Source: Actinopolymorpha cephalotaxi (GTDB lineage Bacteria > Actinomycetota > Actinomycetes > Propionibacteriales > Actinopolymorphaceae). From it: a DNA stretch of 64,000 bases. Location of the stretch: contig NZ_JACBZA010000001.1 in assembly GCF_013408535.1 (NCBI RefSeq), positions 2,874,850 through 2,938,849 on the forward strand, given 5' to 3'. This document shows positions 50,501 through 58,762 of this stretch, piece after piece. The notes under the pieces are model-generated. The model searched no databases and was not told the DNA's origin. It worked only from the letters and a program-made list of their open reading frames with translations. Each line of letters opens with the position of its first letter. The stretch's first letter is position 1. The translations under genes were made by a program, and so were the position numbers.

Positions 50501-51550
50501 GGTGCCGACCCAGTCGCCACCCAGGTCGATGCGCTTGCCGTTGACCAGCAGGAAGTTGTCGGACCTGTCCTCGATGGAGTTGGACCCCACGTCGAAGCTC
50601 AACGTGGCGGTGCCGCTGCCGAGGTTCGGTGAGGTCGATGGGTTCTTGCCGTCGACGGTCAGTGAGGCCACGTCGCCGGTGCCCTCGGCGGGAAGCGATG
50701 CGAACACCGGCTGCGTGCCGTTGGTCATGGTGCCGTCCACCGGTGCCACGTTCGGCGCACCGCTGGGGGCGTTGTTCACCGTGACGGTGTGCGTGACCGT
50801 GCCGCCGGCCGTCGTCGCCGCGGTGATGGCGTGCTTCCCGTTGCCGACCGACGTGGTGTCCCATTCAGCTGCGAGCCCCGTCGTACGCCTCGGGTCACCC
50901 GAGACGGTGAAGGTCAGTTCCGCGCGGAGGAGCTTGCCCTGTTGGGAACCGCAGTCGCCGTCGCCGAAGTCGTAGGTGAACTCGTTCCGCTCACCGTCGG
51001 CGGTCTCGCCCAGCAGTTCGAGCGCGAAGTCGGACATCACGAAGTCGTCGTAGTTGGCGTCGCATGTCGCGGTCGGGGTCGTGCCGACGACGATCTCGAC
51101 CACATTCTCGCCGCTGACGAGATACTCGTTGGGGACCTCGAGGTCGGCTCGCTCCAGCGCCCAGGTCTGTGGCTGGTCGATCCGATGACCGTTGACCGTG
51201 AGGTAGTTGCCGAAGGCGATGTCCACGGAGTTGGTGCCGACGTCGAAGCGCAGGTGCGAAACACCTACGGTCTGTTCGGCTTCGAGCTCGCGGCCGTCCA
51301 CGGTCAGGCTCACCACGTCCTCGTCGGCAACCGTCGGCGTCGCCGCCAGTGTCCGGGTGCCGGCCATGAACGCCCCATCGACCGGGTTGAGCTCGGGCGC
51401 GGCTCCCGGTCCAAGTGCACTTGTAGATGACCAGCCCGCCTGCGGAAGCGCTGCCAGACCCGCGGCGGCGAACACCACCACCGCGGTCCGCAGCACAGCA
51501 CTCGTGGCTGCTCGCCGACTCCACGCGACACGCGACCCTGTGGGTTTCAT
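47579..51550 (-). CDS. Secreted calcineurin-like phosphoesterase with triplicated beta module
   Basis: 1323 aa. A signal peptide is evident (RRAATSAVLRTAVVVFAAAG and more, residues 12-40). Three copies of a ~120-residue module follow (about 95-215, 310-432, 445-562). Each holds L-FDVG-NS, a VNG turn, WL-PG-N-I, C...N-DDF and a GDGNCGS-type motif, so each has conserved Cys. Ig-like regions follow (about 600-860). A metallophosphoesterase domain covers about 881-1150 with HMSDTQ (Asp 889), NTGDITNN (Asp 938), AGNHDNW (983-985), SHDY (His 1076) and AGHVHG (1118-1120), a complete metal-binding set. The C-terminal ~100 residues resemble purple-acid or fibronectin-like ends. It may cleave phosphate esters outside the cell. 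Modules may bind carbohydrate. Confidence 0.85.
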   Translation of the reverse strand: MKPTGSRVAWSRRAATSAVLRTAVVVFAAAGLAALPQAGWSSTSALGPGAAPELNPVDGAFMAGTRTLAATPTVADEDVVSLTVDGRELEAEQTVGVSHLRFDVGTNSVDIAFGNYLTVNGHRIDQPQTWALERADLEVPNEYLVSGENVVEIVVGTTPTATCDANYDDFVMSDFALELLGETADGERNEFTYDFGDGDCGSQQGKLLRAELTFTVSGDPRRTTGLAAEWDTTSVGNGKHAITAATTAGGTVTHTVTVNNAPSGAPNVAPVDGTMTNGTQPVFASLPAEGTGDVASLTVDGKNPSTSPNLGSGTATLSFDVGSNSIEDRSDNFLLVNGKRIDLGGDWVGTQVNAAVPARWLVPGENVIKVVTGDINATCGINRDDFTISNLELSLEGATITGHDIAGTYAMGDGNCGSNTVLLREAELHYTIDAPAVHVEKTLGSGEAMLTFTVGSNSIDDAFLNTVRVNGMERLIGGDFVNERVDLPIPNEWLTPGMNTIDVVTGTPATGCNRDDFAISAISLTPARGTATGQMIKQTYNMGDGNCGSNHNLLAEIDLNFLVDGPAGGLRADVDTTKLADGNHTIAGTSGAGQVATRLLVTDNTAPVVAASTPEAGRRITSSVPLGVQVQDPSSVRSGPDVTLDGDPIQVGDLVGPGLSAGDHTLAVTASDSLGNKATREVVFTSAAIPDVPAEISPASGATGQPRTVKLSARVSEPDGGAVTATFSQAKILPASMGWQGKSDAVPTTLSVPGESNIGDTRALAPGDGAMIDAPTAGGVTFQRFDIPIQGHVDAPVLRWEGVIDPERLARLWAWNTQTSSWDPLARSRGALRGNTVLTATVTDRYVDVQRVHVMVTGEDPFADDIDSGAGDRFKDPADYDFAIVHMSDTQYLSEGATLPAHSAAERAVWEKAYGDIPRWIRDNAAARKIAYVANTGDITNNNLAQPTTPEKQQQAIREFELSSRLQKILDDTDVPNGLLAGNHDNWYGHETGPNATYNQYYGPARYAAASQNWKNGAYGGPWREGDNENHYDLFSAGGRDFVVVALSYGINKEEARWADSIFKRYPDRNGILLSHDYLNASIQRDGRTGQFADPDGSSLFKQIVQPNPNVFLILAGHVHGVATNVKPQVGQVVGNGVVELMADYQSYSVTAGRVGLTEVGGYNPTDPLNFGASFMRLLQIDVDRAELKVSTYSPFLNDFGATEFDPGLRYDGHEDNMVLPIDLNSRTTTFKSDVLALYTPTELIGQTSVPSGEVASVTWAKLGPATPYAWIVTARSTSGGITASQPSVFVTADVNGGPGPWGPDAPLFPYFPERSKTAPTER

Positions 51551-52350
51551 CAGCGCGCCGTCCCTTCTCGACCGTCACGGCGACGGCGCGCCGGTGCCAC
51601 ATCCCTCGTGGCGCAGCCAGGGCGGATCAGTGGGTCAGCCACCTTGGATGAGCCGGGACGTGCACAGAACAGTTCCGGACACGCCGACTTTGCCTTTTCT
51701 GAATACTCGCGGGCAGTTCAGCCGTCCAGACAGGAAATTGCGACGGTGCGACGGCCTTGGCCCTGGGCCGGTGTCATCTGACCGTGGCGGGTGACGAGTG
51801 TCTTCGTGTCAACTGTGAGATCTACGTACGGCGCTCGAACCGCGCGTGGAACACGCCACTCATGTCCTGTACGGGGCGGCGCTGGAAGTGGTCTACTTCT
51901 GAGTCCGGTCCGGCGATTCGGAGGTTTCGGTGTTCGGGATTCCCCTGATGTCGCTGCCGTCGGTGCGCATGGTGTAGATGCTGTTCCTGGCCGGCGAGGT
52001 GTAGCCGAGGAAGTGCTCCTCGTCGTGCGGGAGCACAAGCCGTTTTCCGTCCGGAGAGAAGTCACCGGGATGGTCTGACGCGTTGGGAGGGGAAGCTGAG
52101 CTGGTTGCGAAGCCGCGCAAGCCGCCGTTGACACAGGGACCGACCCGCCAGCATCATCCGTCTCCAGGCCGTGCACGGCCCACACATTCCGGAATCTCGA
52201 CCATGCGACGGGCGGCTGTCACCTGCCGTGGGTCAGGCGCGTGGCAGAGCGCATGTGTGCGGTGAACCACCACGTGCTGCACACTATTGCCAGTGTGCGC
52301 CTCGATGTCGGTGCACAGGATGAGGGCGCCGCCTCCCGGGGGAACGCCGC
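51551..52350. other. 800-bp stretch without an intact gene
   Basis: Holds the promoter region of the phosphoesterase (minus side), a minus-strand remnant of a propeller gene (51893-52120) and the upstream region of the MFS gene. Short frames on both strands have no protein-like pattern. Confidence 0.5.
51893..52120 (-). pseudogene. Remnant of a TolB/PD40-like propeller protein
   Basis: 75 codons containing HPGDFSPDGKRLVLPHDEEH, then NSIYTMRTDGSDIRGIPNT. This is the SPDGxxLV ... IYxMxxDGSxxRxI blade pattern of PD40/TolB propellers. Only about one and a half blades remain, with no signal peptide, so it appears to be a gene fragment like the one at 7373-7573. Confidence 0.5.
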
Positions 52351-53556
52351 ATGGGCCTGCTCAGAACCAATCCGAGCTTCGCGCTGCTGTGTGTGGCCCG
52401 CACCATGTCCTTCGCGGGCGGGTCACTGGCGCATATGGCATTGGTGTTGTACGTGGCAAGCCGTGGCGGCGGACCCGCCGTTGCCACCCTGCTGATCGTC
52501 TCCGACTTCTCCCCCAGCTTCCTCGCACCCGTACTGGGGTCGATCGGAGACCGGTTCGATCGCCGCCGACTGATGATCGCCACACAGATACTGCAGGCGG
52601 GCACGGTACTGGCGATCGCCGCATGGCTGCCCGCCCTGCCCGTCCTGCTCCTCCTCGTTGCCGTGAACGCCAGCCTGGCGCGGGCTTTCGAGCCGGCCTC
52701 CTCCAGCGCCGTCCCGCAACTGGTGTCCGACGCCGACCTCGTTCGCGCCAACTCGATGATCGGCTTCGGCACCTACGGACTCGCACTCGTCGGCCCCCTC
52801 GGCGCCGCCGCCCTCACGCCACTCGTCGGCCTGCGTGGAGTCCTGGTGGCGAACGCCGGAGCCTTCCTCATCTCGGTCGCCCTCCTGCGGCGACTCCCGC
52901 CTCTCTCGCCGACCCAGCCAGGCCAGGATCAGCCCGCGCCGAGACATCGACCAGCGCTGTGGCGCGACACCATGTCGGGCCTGCGTTACGTGTGGGCCGA
53001 CCGAACCGTCCGTGCGACCTTGATCGGCTTCACTCTGCTGGTGGCCTGTACCGGTTTGGACGACGTCGCCTTGGTGTTCCTGGCCAAGAACACCTTCCAC
53101 GCCGGCGACTCCGTGGCGAGCCTCCTCTATGCCGGAGCCGACGTCGGAGTGTTGCTCGGGTTCCTCGCCCTCACCAGGGTCACCCGGTTGGCAGCGGTCC
53201 CCTACTTCGTGGCCGGCATGGCGGTCGGCAGCCTCGGCAACCTGCTCACCGGACTGTCCTGGGCCGTACTCCCGGCGATCGTCTGTCAGGCCGTGCGCGG
53301 CGTCGGGATCGCGTCGCTGGAAGCCGGGAGCCGCACGCTCGTGCAACGCTGTGTCCCCAACGCCATGCAGGCACGGGTCTTCGCCAATCTCTCCACCGCA
53401 ATCGGCCTCGCCGCCGGTGTCTCCTACGTCGGCGGCGGCATCGTTCTCCTGTCGACGTCACCCGGCGCGGTGCTGTTCGCAGCCGGAGCCGCAGGACTCC
53501 TGGTCACGATCGGCACCGCCGCGGCCCTGACCACCGCTGCACGGAGGACTGGGTGA
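52351..53556 (+). CDS. MFS transporter, probable exporter (MFS_3/EntS-like)
   Basis: 401 aa with about 11-12 hydrophobic segments. It starts MGLLRTNPSFALLCVARTMS. The loop between TM2 and TM3 carries GSIGDRFDRRRLMI, the MFS motif A pattern. The middle segment VSDADLVRANSMIGFGTYGL is typical of the MFS_3/enterobactin exporter-like group. Likely a drug or siderophore-type exporter by proton antiport, substrate unknown. It starts after a GGGGGAA site. Neighbours on both sides are on the other strand. Confidence 0.85.
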   Translation: MGLLRTNPSFALLCVARTMSFAGGSLAHMALVLYVASRGGGPAVATLLIVSDFSPSFLAPVLGSIGDRFDRRRLMIATQILQAGTVLAIAAWLPALPVLLLLVAVNASLARAFEPASSSAVPQLVSDADLVRANSMIGFGTYGLALVGPLGAAALTPLVGLRGVLVANAGAFLISVALLRRLPPLSPTQPGQDQPAPRHRPALWRDTMSGLRYVWADRTVRATLIGFTLLVACTGLDDVALVFLAKNTFHAGDSVASLLYAGADVGVLLGFLALTRVTRLAAVPYFVAGMAVGSLGNLLTGLSWAVLPAIVCQAVRGVGIASLEAGSRTLVQRCVPNAMQARVFANLSTAIGLAAGVSYVGGGIVLLSTSPGAVLFAAGAAGLLVTIGTAAALTTAARRTG

Positions 53557-53841
53557 TCGACGGTCGGCAGTCGGACGCGAAGCACGTTGGACGCCGTCGG
53601 AAAAGTCGTACGGGAGGCGTTCCAGTCCCCGGAAAGTGCTGCCCTCCCTCCACGTCACCCCAGGTGTCCGCTCCTGGGATGGGTGATGTCGAGCTGCCCA
53701 GCGTCGGGGAACCGCCGGTCGTCCTGGTTGGCCGGGCCACCGACTCGGACTGCGGAAAGCGCGAACGAACACCCGATCCTGGTGACGAGATGTGATCTTG
53801 GCAGGTCCGTGGCAGCGGCACCTTGAACCGATCAGCGTCCC
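53557..53841. other. Intergenic stretch between convergent genes
   Basis: 285 bp between the stops of the MFS gene and the 1180-aa gene. I see no convincing gene. A transcription end for both sides is expected here, but no perfect hairpin was found by eye. Confidence 0.4.
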
Positions 53842-56800
53842 TCATCGGGTGTCGTTGTTCTCGTGCCGGATGGCCTGGTCGTAGAAGATCACGGCCATTG
53901 ACGCCAGCGCCGTCTGGATCACGGTGTAGAGTCCGACGGCTTCCGGAGGCAGCGGGCCACCGCCTTCTTCTTCCTTCAACACCGCCTGCCCCCCGGCGAA
54001 GAGTTGTTGAGCGAACGCGACACCTGTGATCCCGCTGTTCCACGACAGTGGTTCCCGCACGGTATCGACGATCAGCAACACCAGGCTGACCAGGAAAAGG
54101 ATCTCCTGCCGTTCCAACTCCGAGAGCCGGGCCAGAGCTGCCCGCGCCTGAGGGGTGAACATCACGAGGCCTGCCAGGAGGAACAGCCCGTCTCCGGCAT
54201 AGACGATGGCCCGTAGGGTTCTGTCGTTCGTGGCGGCCACGGCAAGCACCGACATGCGGGTGACGACCAGGGTCAGCCGTACCGCGCTGAACGCGGTGGT
54301 CCAGGGGGCGAGCGCCATCGCGTCGCAGAACGTCACCGCACCGGTCAGGGGCACGATGACCGACCCGAGGACGATGCCGACCGTCTGGTACCACTCGTAA
54401 TCGACGGCCGAGGACAGGTCCGCCGACCACGCGTGTGCCGGACCTTCCAGAGCACCGAACGTGGGCACGTCCTCGGTCACGCAGACCGCGACGGCCATGC
54501 ACATGAGCTCGTACGCGCTGGCGTCCCGATCGGTCAGGCCGCGGTAGAAGCCGGTGAAGTAGGACGACGGGAACGGGGTGTCCAACCAGTCGACGATCTG
54601 GTCGGGGTTGGCCCACAGCAGGTGGGCGAACGTGCCGGCGGAGGTCACGGTGTTCGCGGTGGCGTCCAGCGTGGCGTCCAGGTCGTGCTGCACGGGACCG
54701 AGCAACTGACCGAGCGGCGTGTTGAGTGCCGCCCGTGGGTCCGTCATCAGCCTCATCAGCATGGCGCCAAGGTCGGCGAGCGTTGCGGCGCTCGCAGTTG
54801 CCGCGTCCGTAAGCGCGGTCCCGGTTTGCTGTGCGGCATCGCCCAGCCCGGGAATCGAAGGGCCCGCCAGCAGGTCTGTCGGCAGCCGCAAGGCCGAGCC
54901 GGCCTTGTCCAGGAGCCAGGTCACCGCGGCCCACAACTCCGATGAGATCCCGTTCGCTGCGCCGGCCACGGCAGCACTGGCCGGCAAGCTGCTCTTGGCC
55001 ATCGGATCCGAGCCGAGAGCGGTGAACCAGTCGTCGAGCTGCTGTCGAGCGCCGCTGACCGACGCCGCGGCAGCTCCCGCACCCAGAGCCGGGTCGGGGA
55101 TCTTCGCCATTGCGAGTGAGATGGCGTGCTTCAACGCCACCCGCACCGCGTCACGACGCTGTTTGACCGAGTCCCAGTCGAACAGGAAGCCGAGCTTGCT
55201 CAGCAGCCATCCCACGGCCTGGCCCATGGCGATGCCTGCGGCGTGGAGTACGCAGTTGACCGCGTCCAATGCACGGTCGACGGTGTCGATCACCGCTTGG
55301 ACTATGTGCTTGACGCCGTCGACCCCGAACGTGATCACCGCCGTCGCACCCTGCATCACGACGTGAGTGACGTCCACCACCCCGTGCCAGACCGCGCGGG
55401 CACCCTCGCAGAGGAAGTCCCACGCGTCGCCCAGGAAGCCGCCCAGGCCCGCGGGGTACACCTGGTCGACATAGCAGGCCGGCCACGTCGACACGTCGAC
55501 CGGCGGGTTGGCCAGCGCTGCCGCCAGCCTTTCGTCGGCCTCCTGCCCGCTCAGAAAGGTGATCACCGGTGTCGGGCCCGTGGCGTCGATCTCCCATCCA
55601 CCGGAGGTCGGCTGCGCCGCGGCGTCCGGCGTCGTCGGCGGTTGCACCTGAGCCATCACCTGGTTGAGGACCGAACTCAAGTCCTGTGCGGACACTCCGG
55701 GCCGGAGTAGCGGCGCACCCGTGCGTGGATCTGTGGCGGCCGTCAGGTCGGCAGCGGTGACGGTGGCGAGTAGGTTCTGCACGCCACGCTCGGGGTGGAT
55801 GACCAGCGGGTCGGCAAGGCCGGGCGCGGTCAACGTCAGTGTGGGCGCTCCGAGACGGCCGTTCATGGGCAGCGTGATCCACGTGCTGCCCGCACAGGTG
55901 ATGCTGTAACCGGACGGCTGCAGCAGCACGGTGGAACCGTCGACCGTGCACCGCACCGACTCCGACGAGGTGACGGTGAAGGTGGCCGGCGCGGGCTCGT
56001 TGTTCGCCGTGAGGGCGGAGATGCCGATGCGGTATCCCTGAGACTCGGTCGGCGTGGCCTGCCACGACTCGACGTCGACGAACGAGGGACTGAACGACCC
56101 GTCGTCGCTACGACGCCAGACCTCGTACCCGATCGGCGTGCCTGCCGCCTGCCCGGCGTCACGTCGCACGAGTAGCGCCAGCGCCGGCCCGTCGTGCTCG
56201 ACGTCGACGATCGTGGCACCGGAGTCGAGTAGCACACAGCTGTCCCAGGCACTCGAGTCGGGCTGCCGAGTGGCGAGCCACATCTGCGAGTGCGCCCCCG
56301 ACGTGTCGGTGAACACCGCCTGCACCAGCACGGCCAGGCCGCCGGACATGGGCACCGGCCATACGGCGGTCGCCCGCACGGTGCTGGGCAGGTCCAGGGT
56401 CGCGGTCTGCGCCGGATCCCAGACGGGGACAGACCCATCGGCCGGCACCGTCCCGGTCACCGTGACCACCTGCGGCGTGGCCTTCCCGTCGCCTACGGCG
56501 TCGATGGTGACGAGTTCGACCTTGCCGCCACCGAGGTCGGCGACCGCCCCGCAGGCTGTCGGCGACGTCGTGACATCGGTGATGAACTCGCCCTGGCCGG
56601 AGGACCACTGGCCGCCTGTGTAGATCACCTGGCCAGTGATCAAGCGGGCCTTCCCGTCGACCGCCCCGCTGAGATAGGCGAAGTACAGCGCATTCGCCGA
56701 CGTGCTCGGCAGCGGTTGGTACCAGGTGTGCACGGACGGTATGCCGTTCACCGGGGAGGTTTGCCAGGTTGTCGTGTCCCGCAGCTGCATTCTCGTGCCA

Positions 56801-57384
56801 AGGTCCTGGCCACCTTCCAGGATGTAGCGATTGCCCGCCGGTAGGTGCAGCAGACCACGAGTGAGCAGTGCTGGGCTCGAGCCACTCGCGGTGCCGTTGA
56901 CAGGTTGGCCGAGCTTGCCGTCCGCACCTACCGGAACCACCTGGAACGACCCGTCCGGTGCCTGCGTTGCCGACGCCACACCCGAGGTCTCGACGCCTGC
57001 GACCTCGGCCTCGGGCGTTGCAGGACTCGGGCCGGGCGTGTAGGCCGACCACAGCCCGATGGCGTGTGTGCCGTCGGTGAGCACGAGCCGGGCGGCGTAC
57101 GAACCGGTCAGCCACGCGCCCAGCAGCAGTTGGTCGGTCTGCGCCCACCCCGTACCGGACCCGTCGTCCTCACCGGCACGCAGCAGGGAGCTGGGTCTGA
57201 TCCCCCCGCGCTCGACAACACCGTTGACCTGAACCCGATCGTCCGACGACCGTGTCAGAAACGGCGCCGGCGACTGCGACGACGCCGGCGCATCGCCTGC
57301 CGAGCTGACCAACCAAGCCTCGGCGACCGCGAAGTCCTGCATGGGCGTAACTGTCGCGGACACGGTAATAGCATCTGTGGGCAA
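53842..57384 (-). CDS. Large unknown protein: beta-rich N-terminus plus helical membrane C-terminus
   Basis: 1180 aa if begun at the TTG at 57384; the GTG seven codons later and ATG at residue 15 are alternatives. Residues 1-530 are beta-strand repeats, perhaps a propeller (LLHLPAGNRYILEGGQDLGT, VELVTIDAVGDGKATPQVVT), without a signal peptide. Residues about 645-930 are long amphipathic and hydrophobic helices (VWHGVVDVTHVVMQGATAVI). Residues about 1001-1020, 1035-1050, 1060-1078, 1095-1108 and 1152-1168 form four or five TM-like segments. No family recognised. The mix of a lectin- or propeller-like front and a membrane-active rear would fit a surface or pore-type protein. That is an inference from layout alone. 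Confidence 0.65.
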   Translation of the reverse strand: MPTDAITVSATVTPMQDFAVAEAWLVSSAGDAPASSQSPAPFLTRSSDDRVQVNGVVERGGIRPSSLLRAGEDDGSGTGWAQTDQLLLGAWLTGSYAARLVLTDGTHAIGLWSAYTPGPSPATPEAEVAGVETSGVASATQAPDGSFQVVPVGADGKLGQPVNGTASGSSPALLTRGLLHLPAGNRYILEGGQDLGTRMQLRDTTTWQTSPVNGIPSVHTWYQPLPSTSANALYFAYLSGAVDGKARLITGQVIYTGGQWSSGQGEFITDVTTSPTACGAVADLGGGKVELVTIDAVGDGKATPQVVTVTGTVPADGSVPVWDPAQTATLDLPSTVRATAVWPVPMSGGLAVLVQAVFTDTSGAHSQMWLATRQPDSSAWDSCVLLDSGATIVDVEHDGPALALLVRRDAGQAAGTPIGYEVWRRSDDGSFSPSFVDVESWQATPTESQGYRIGISALTANNEPAPATFTVTSSESVRCTVDGSTVLLQPSGYSITCAGSTWITLPMNGRLGAPTLTLTAPGLADPLVIHPERGVQNLLATVTAADLTAATDPRTGAPLLRPGVSAQDLSSVLNQVMAQVQPPTTPDAAAQPTSGGWEIDATGPTPVITFLSGQEADERLAAALANPPVDVSTWPACYVDQVYPAGLGGFLGDAWDFLCEGARAVWHGVVDVTHVVMQGATAVITFGVDGVKHIVQAVIDTVDRALDAVNCVLHAAGIAMGQAVGWLLSKLGFLFDWDSVKQRRDAVRVALKHAISLAMAKIPDPALGAGAAAASVSGARQQLDDWFTALGSDPMAKSSLPASAAVAGAANGISSELWAAVTWLLDKAGSALRLPTDLLAGPSIPGLGDAAQQTGTALTDAATASAATLADLGAMLMRLMTDPRAALNTPLGQLLGPVQHDLDATLDATANTVTSAGTFAHLLWANPDQIVDWLDTPFPSSYFTGFYRGLTDRDASAYELMCMAVAVCVTEDVPTFGALEGPAHAWSADLSSAVDYEWYQTVGIVLGSVIVPLTGAVTFCDAMALAPWTTAFSAVRLTLVVTRMSVLAVAATNDRTLRAIVYAGDGLFLLAGLVMFTPQARAALARLSELERQEILFLVSLVLLIVDTVREPLSWNSGITGVAFAQQLFAGGQAVLKEEEGGGPLPPEAVGLYTVIQTALASMAVIFYDQAIRHENNDTR

Positions 57385-57561
57385 CTCGGCCGCCTCTCAG
57401 GAGACGCGATCACTGCTCGCGACTGCGGACAGCTCCGCCGCCAGCGCCAACCCCGTCAGTGTCATGGACAGCTCCCATGATCACCTTCGAGGCCCGTCCA
57501 TGAATGGCAAACGAGCGAACCATCGCACCGAGGGGCAAGGACCCGGGCAGATCGGCTGACA

Positions 57562-57572
57562 CCCCCCCCCCC
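57562..57572. repeat. Homopolymer tract of 11 C
   Basis: Eleven consecutive C residues (G on the minus strand) between the peptidase stop (57602) and the start of the 1180-aa gene (57384). Such tracts slip in replication. Being about 180 bp upstream of the 1180-aa start, it could affect a promoter but not the coding frame. A sequencing error in tract length is also possible. Confidence 0.7.
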
Positions 57573-57601
57573 GGTTCGTTCCGCCGATGGGCGCCCGGGA
57601 A

Positions 57602-58393
57602 CTACTGCAGCGTCCACCAGGTCGTACGACGGAGTGCACCGTCCCAGCTGAAGCTGAGGTGGAAGTGGTTCGTGTGCAGGTTCGCCGTCCCGTAGTACGG
57701 CAGCCACCCCTCGTCAGGCCGGTAGGCGCGCCATATCTTGCGGTTCCAGATCGCGTACATGATTCCCAATCGGCGGGCCATGGCGTGCCGGTTGCCGTGG
57801 CTGTCCGGTCGCAGCAGCCACCAGAAGAAGTCGTTGGCGGCCTTCCGGGACGAGCGCGAGTACGCGTTGAACGCCACGTCCAAAGCACGGCCCTCGGCGT
57901 GCTCGCTGACGCCGCCGGTGCAGGGGTGACCGATGCTCCAGGCACGGTCGCCGTACGTACGGAGGATGAGGTTCCTCACGTCGACGACGCCGGGCTTCGA
58001 CGCAGTGCCACACGTCGTCCCCCCGTCGTAGGCGGCGTACGCGTCGATCCTCGCCGGGAACGAAGGCGTGGGCGGCATCTTCCGCGACCACTGGACGAGC
58101 TCCAGGCCCAGGTCCTCGCTGTGAACGAGGGGTTCCTCGTTCTCCTGTTTCTGTCGTGCGGAGGCCGCGTAGGTCAACGGTGCGGCGACCGCTCCCAACA
58201 CCACGGCGCTGACCAGATCCCTGCGCGTAGGCCGGATCCGCCGACTCCTCGCACAAGGCCCAGTTGCTCGGGACCAACCCTGCGTGCGCCATGAATGTCG
58301 TACGGGTGTCACGCTCAGGAATGTGCGATGCGTGGGCCTGCCTTTCATCGGACACTGGCGCCGTCGAGCTCTGTACGACCTTGCTGCATGCAC
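57602..58393 (-). CDS. Tat-exported LAS-type metallopeptidase / ARB_07466-like domain
   Basis: 263 aa as the longest frame; ATG at about 58348 (MKGRPTHRTF) is a shorter start. A twin-arginine signal (RRIRPTRRDLVSAVVLGAVA, residues 51-70) is followed by the mature domain. Zinc ligands of a LAS-type fold are visible: SEHAEGRALDVAFNA (His 165, Asp 172) and HTNHFHLSFSWDG (His 243, His 245). The TxHFHLSF ending is typical of ARB_07466 C-terminal domains in actinobacterial cell-wall proteins. It likely cleaves peptidoglycan peptides outside the membrane. It lies upstream of the 1180-aa gene on the same strand. Confidence 0.75.
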   Translation of the reverse strand: MHAARSYRARRRQCPMKGRPTHRTFLSVTPVRHSWRTQGWSRATGPCARSRRIRPTRRDLVSAVVLGAVAAPLTYAASARQKQENEEPLVHSEDLGLELVQWSRKMPPTPSFPARIDAYAAYDGGTTCGTASKPGVVDVRNLILRTYGDRAWSIGHPCTGGVSEHAEGRALDVAFNAYSRSSRKAANDFFWWLLRPDSHGNRHAMARRLGIMYAIWNRKIWRAYRPDEGWLPYYGTANLHTNHFHLSFSWDGALRRTTWWTLQ

Positions 58394-58762
58394 GTGGACC
58401 TGTCGAGCCCGTCATTGCGTGAGTCGTAGGAGCGCGGGCCGTCGGGGCCTGCTCTGCCACCGAGGTAGTTGCACCGCGGCCACGCACGCATGAGGTCTCC
58501 CTCCAGCGCAGTTCGCGTGGCAGAACGCGCGTGATCAACCAAGCGTGTGCTCCCGCCGTGCGCGACGAACCCGTTTCGCCACAAGTCACCAATGACCGCT
58601 TGCCAAGTCCACCGTGCGATGCAGGTCGAGGCAGCACAAGAAGGAGCGGCGTTGACAGGCCTCGGGCACGAGATCATCTTGTGTGCACGACCCGGAGGTG
58701 GCGCCGGCGTCGTGCTCGGGGCAGGGATGGCCGGCACACTCGCGGCAACAAGGAGGCGGCCG
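58394..58762. other. Divergent intergenic region
   Basis: 369 bp between the peptidase start (minus) and the membrane protein start (plus). It ends in an AGGAGG ribosome binding site at 58751-58756. The plus frame is open through part of it, but those codons do not look protein-like. No clear operator seen. Confidence 0.4.
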
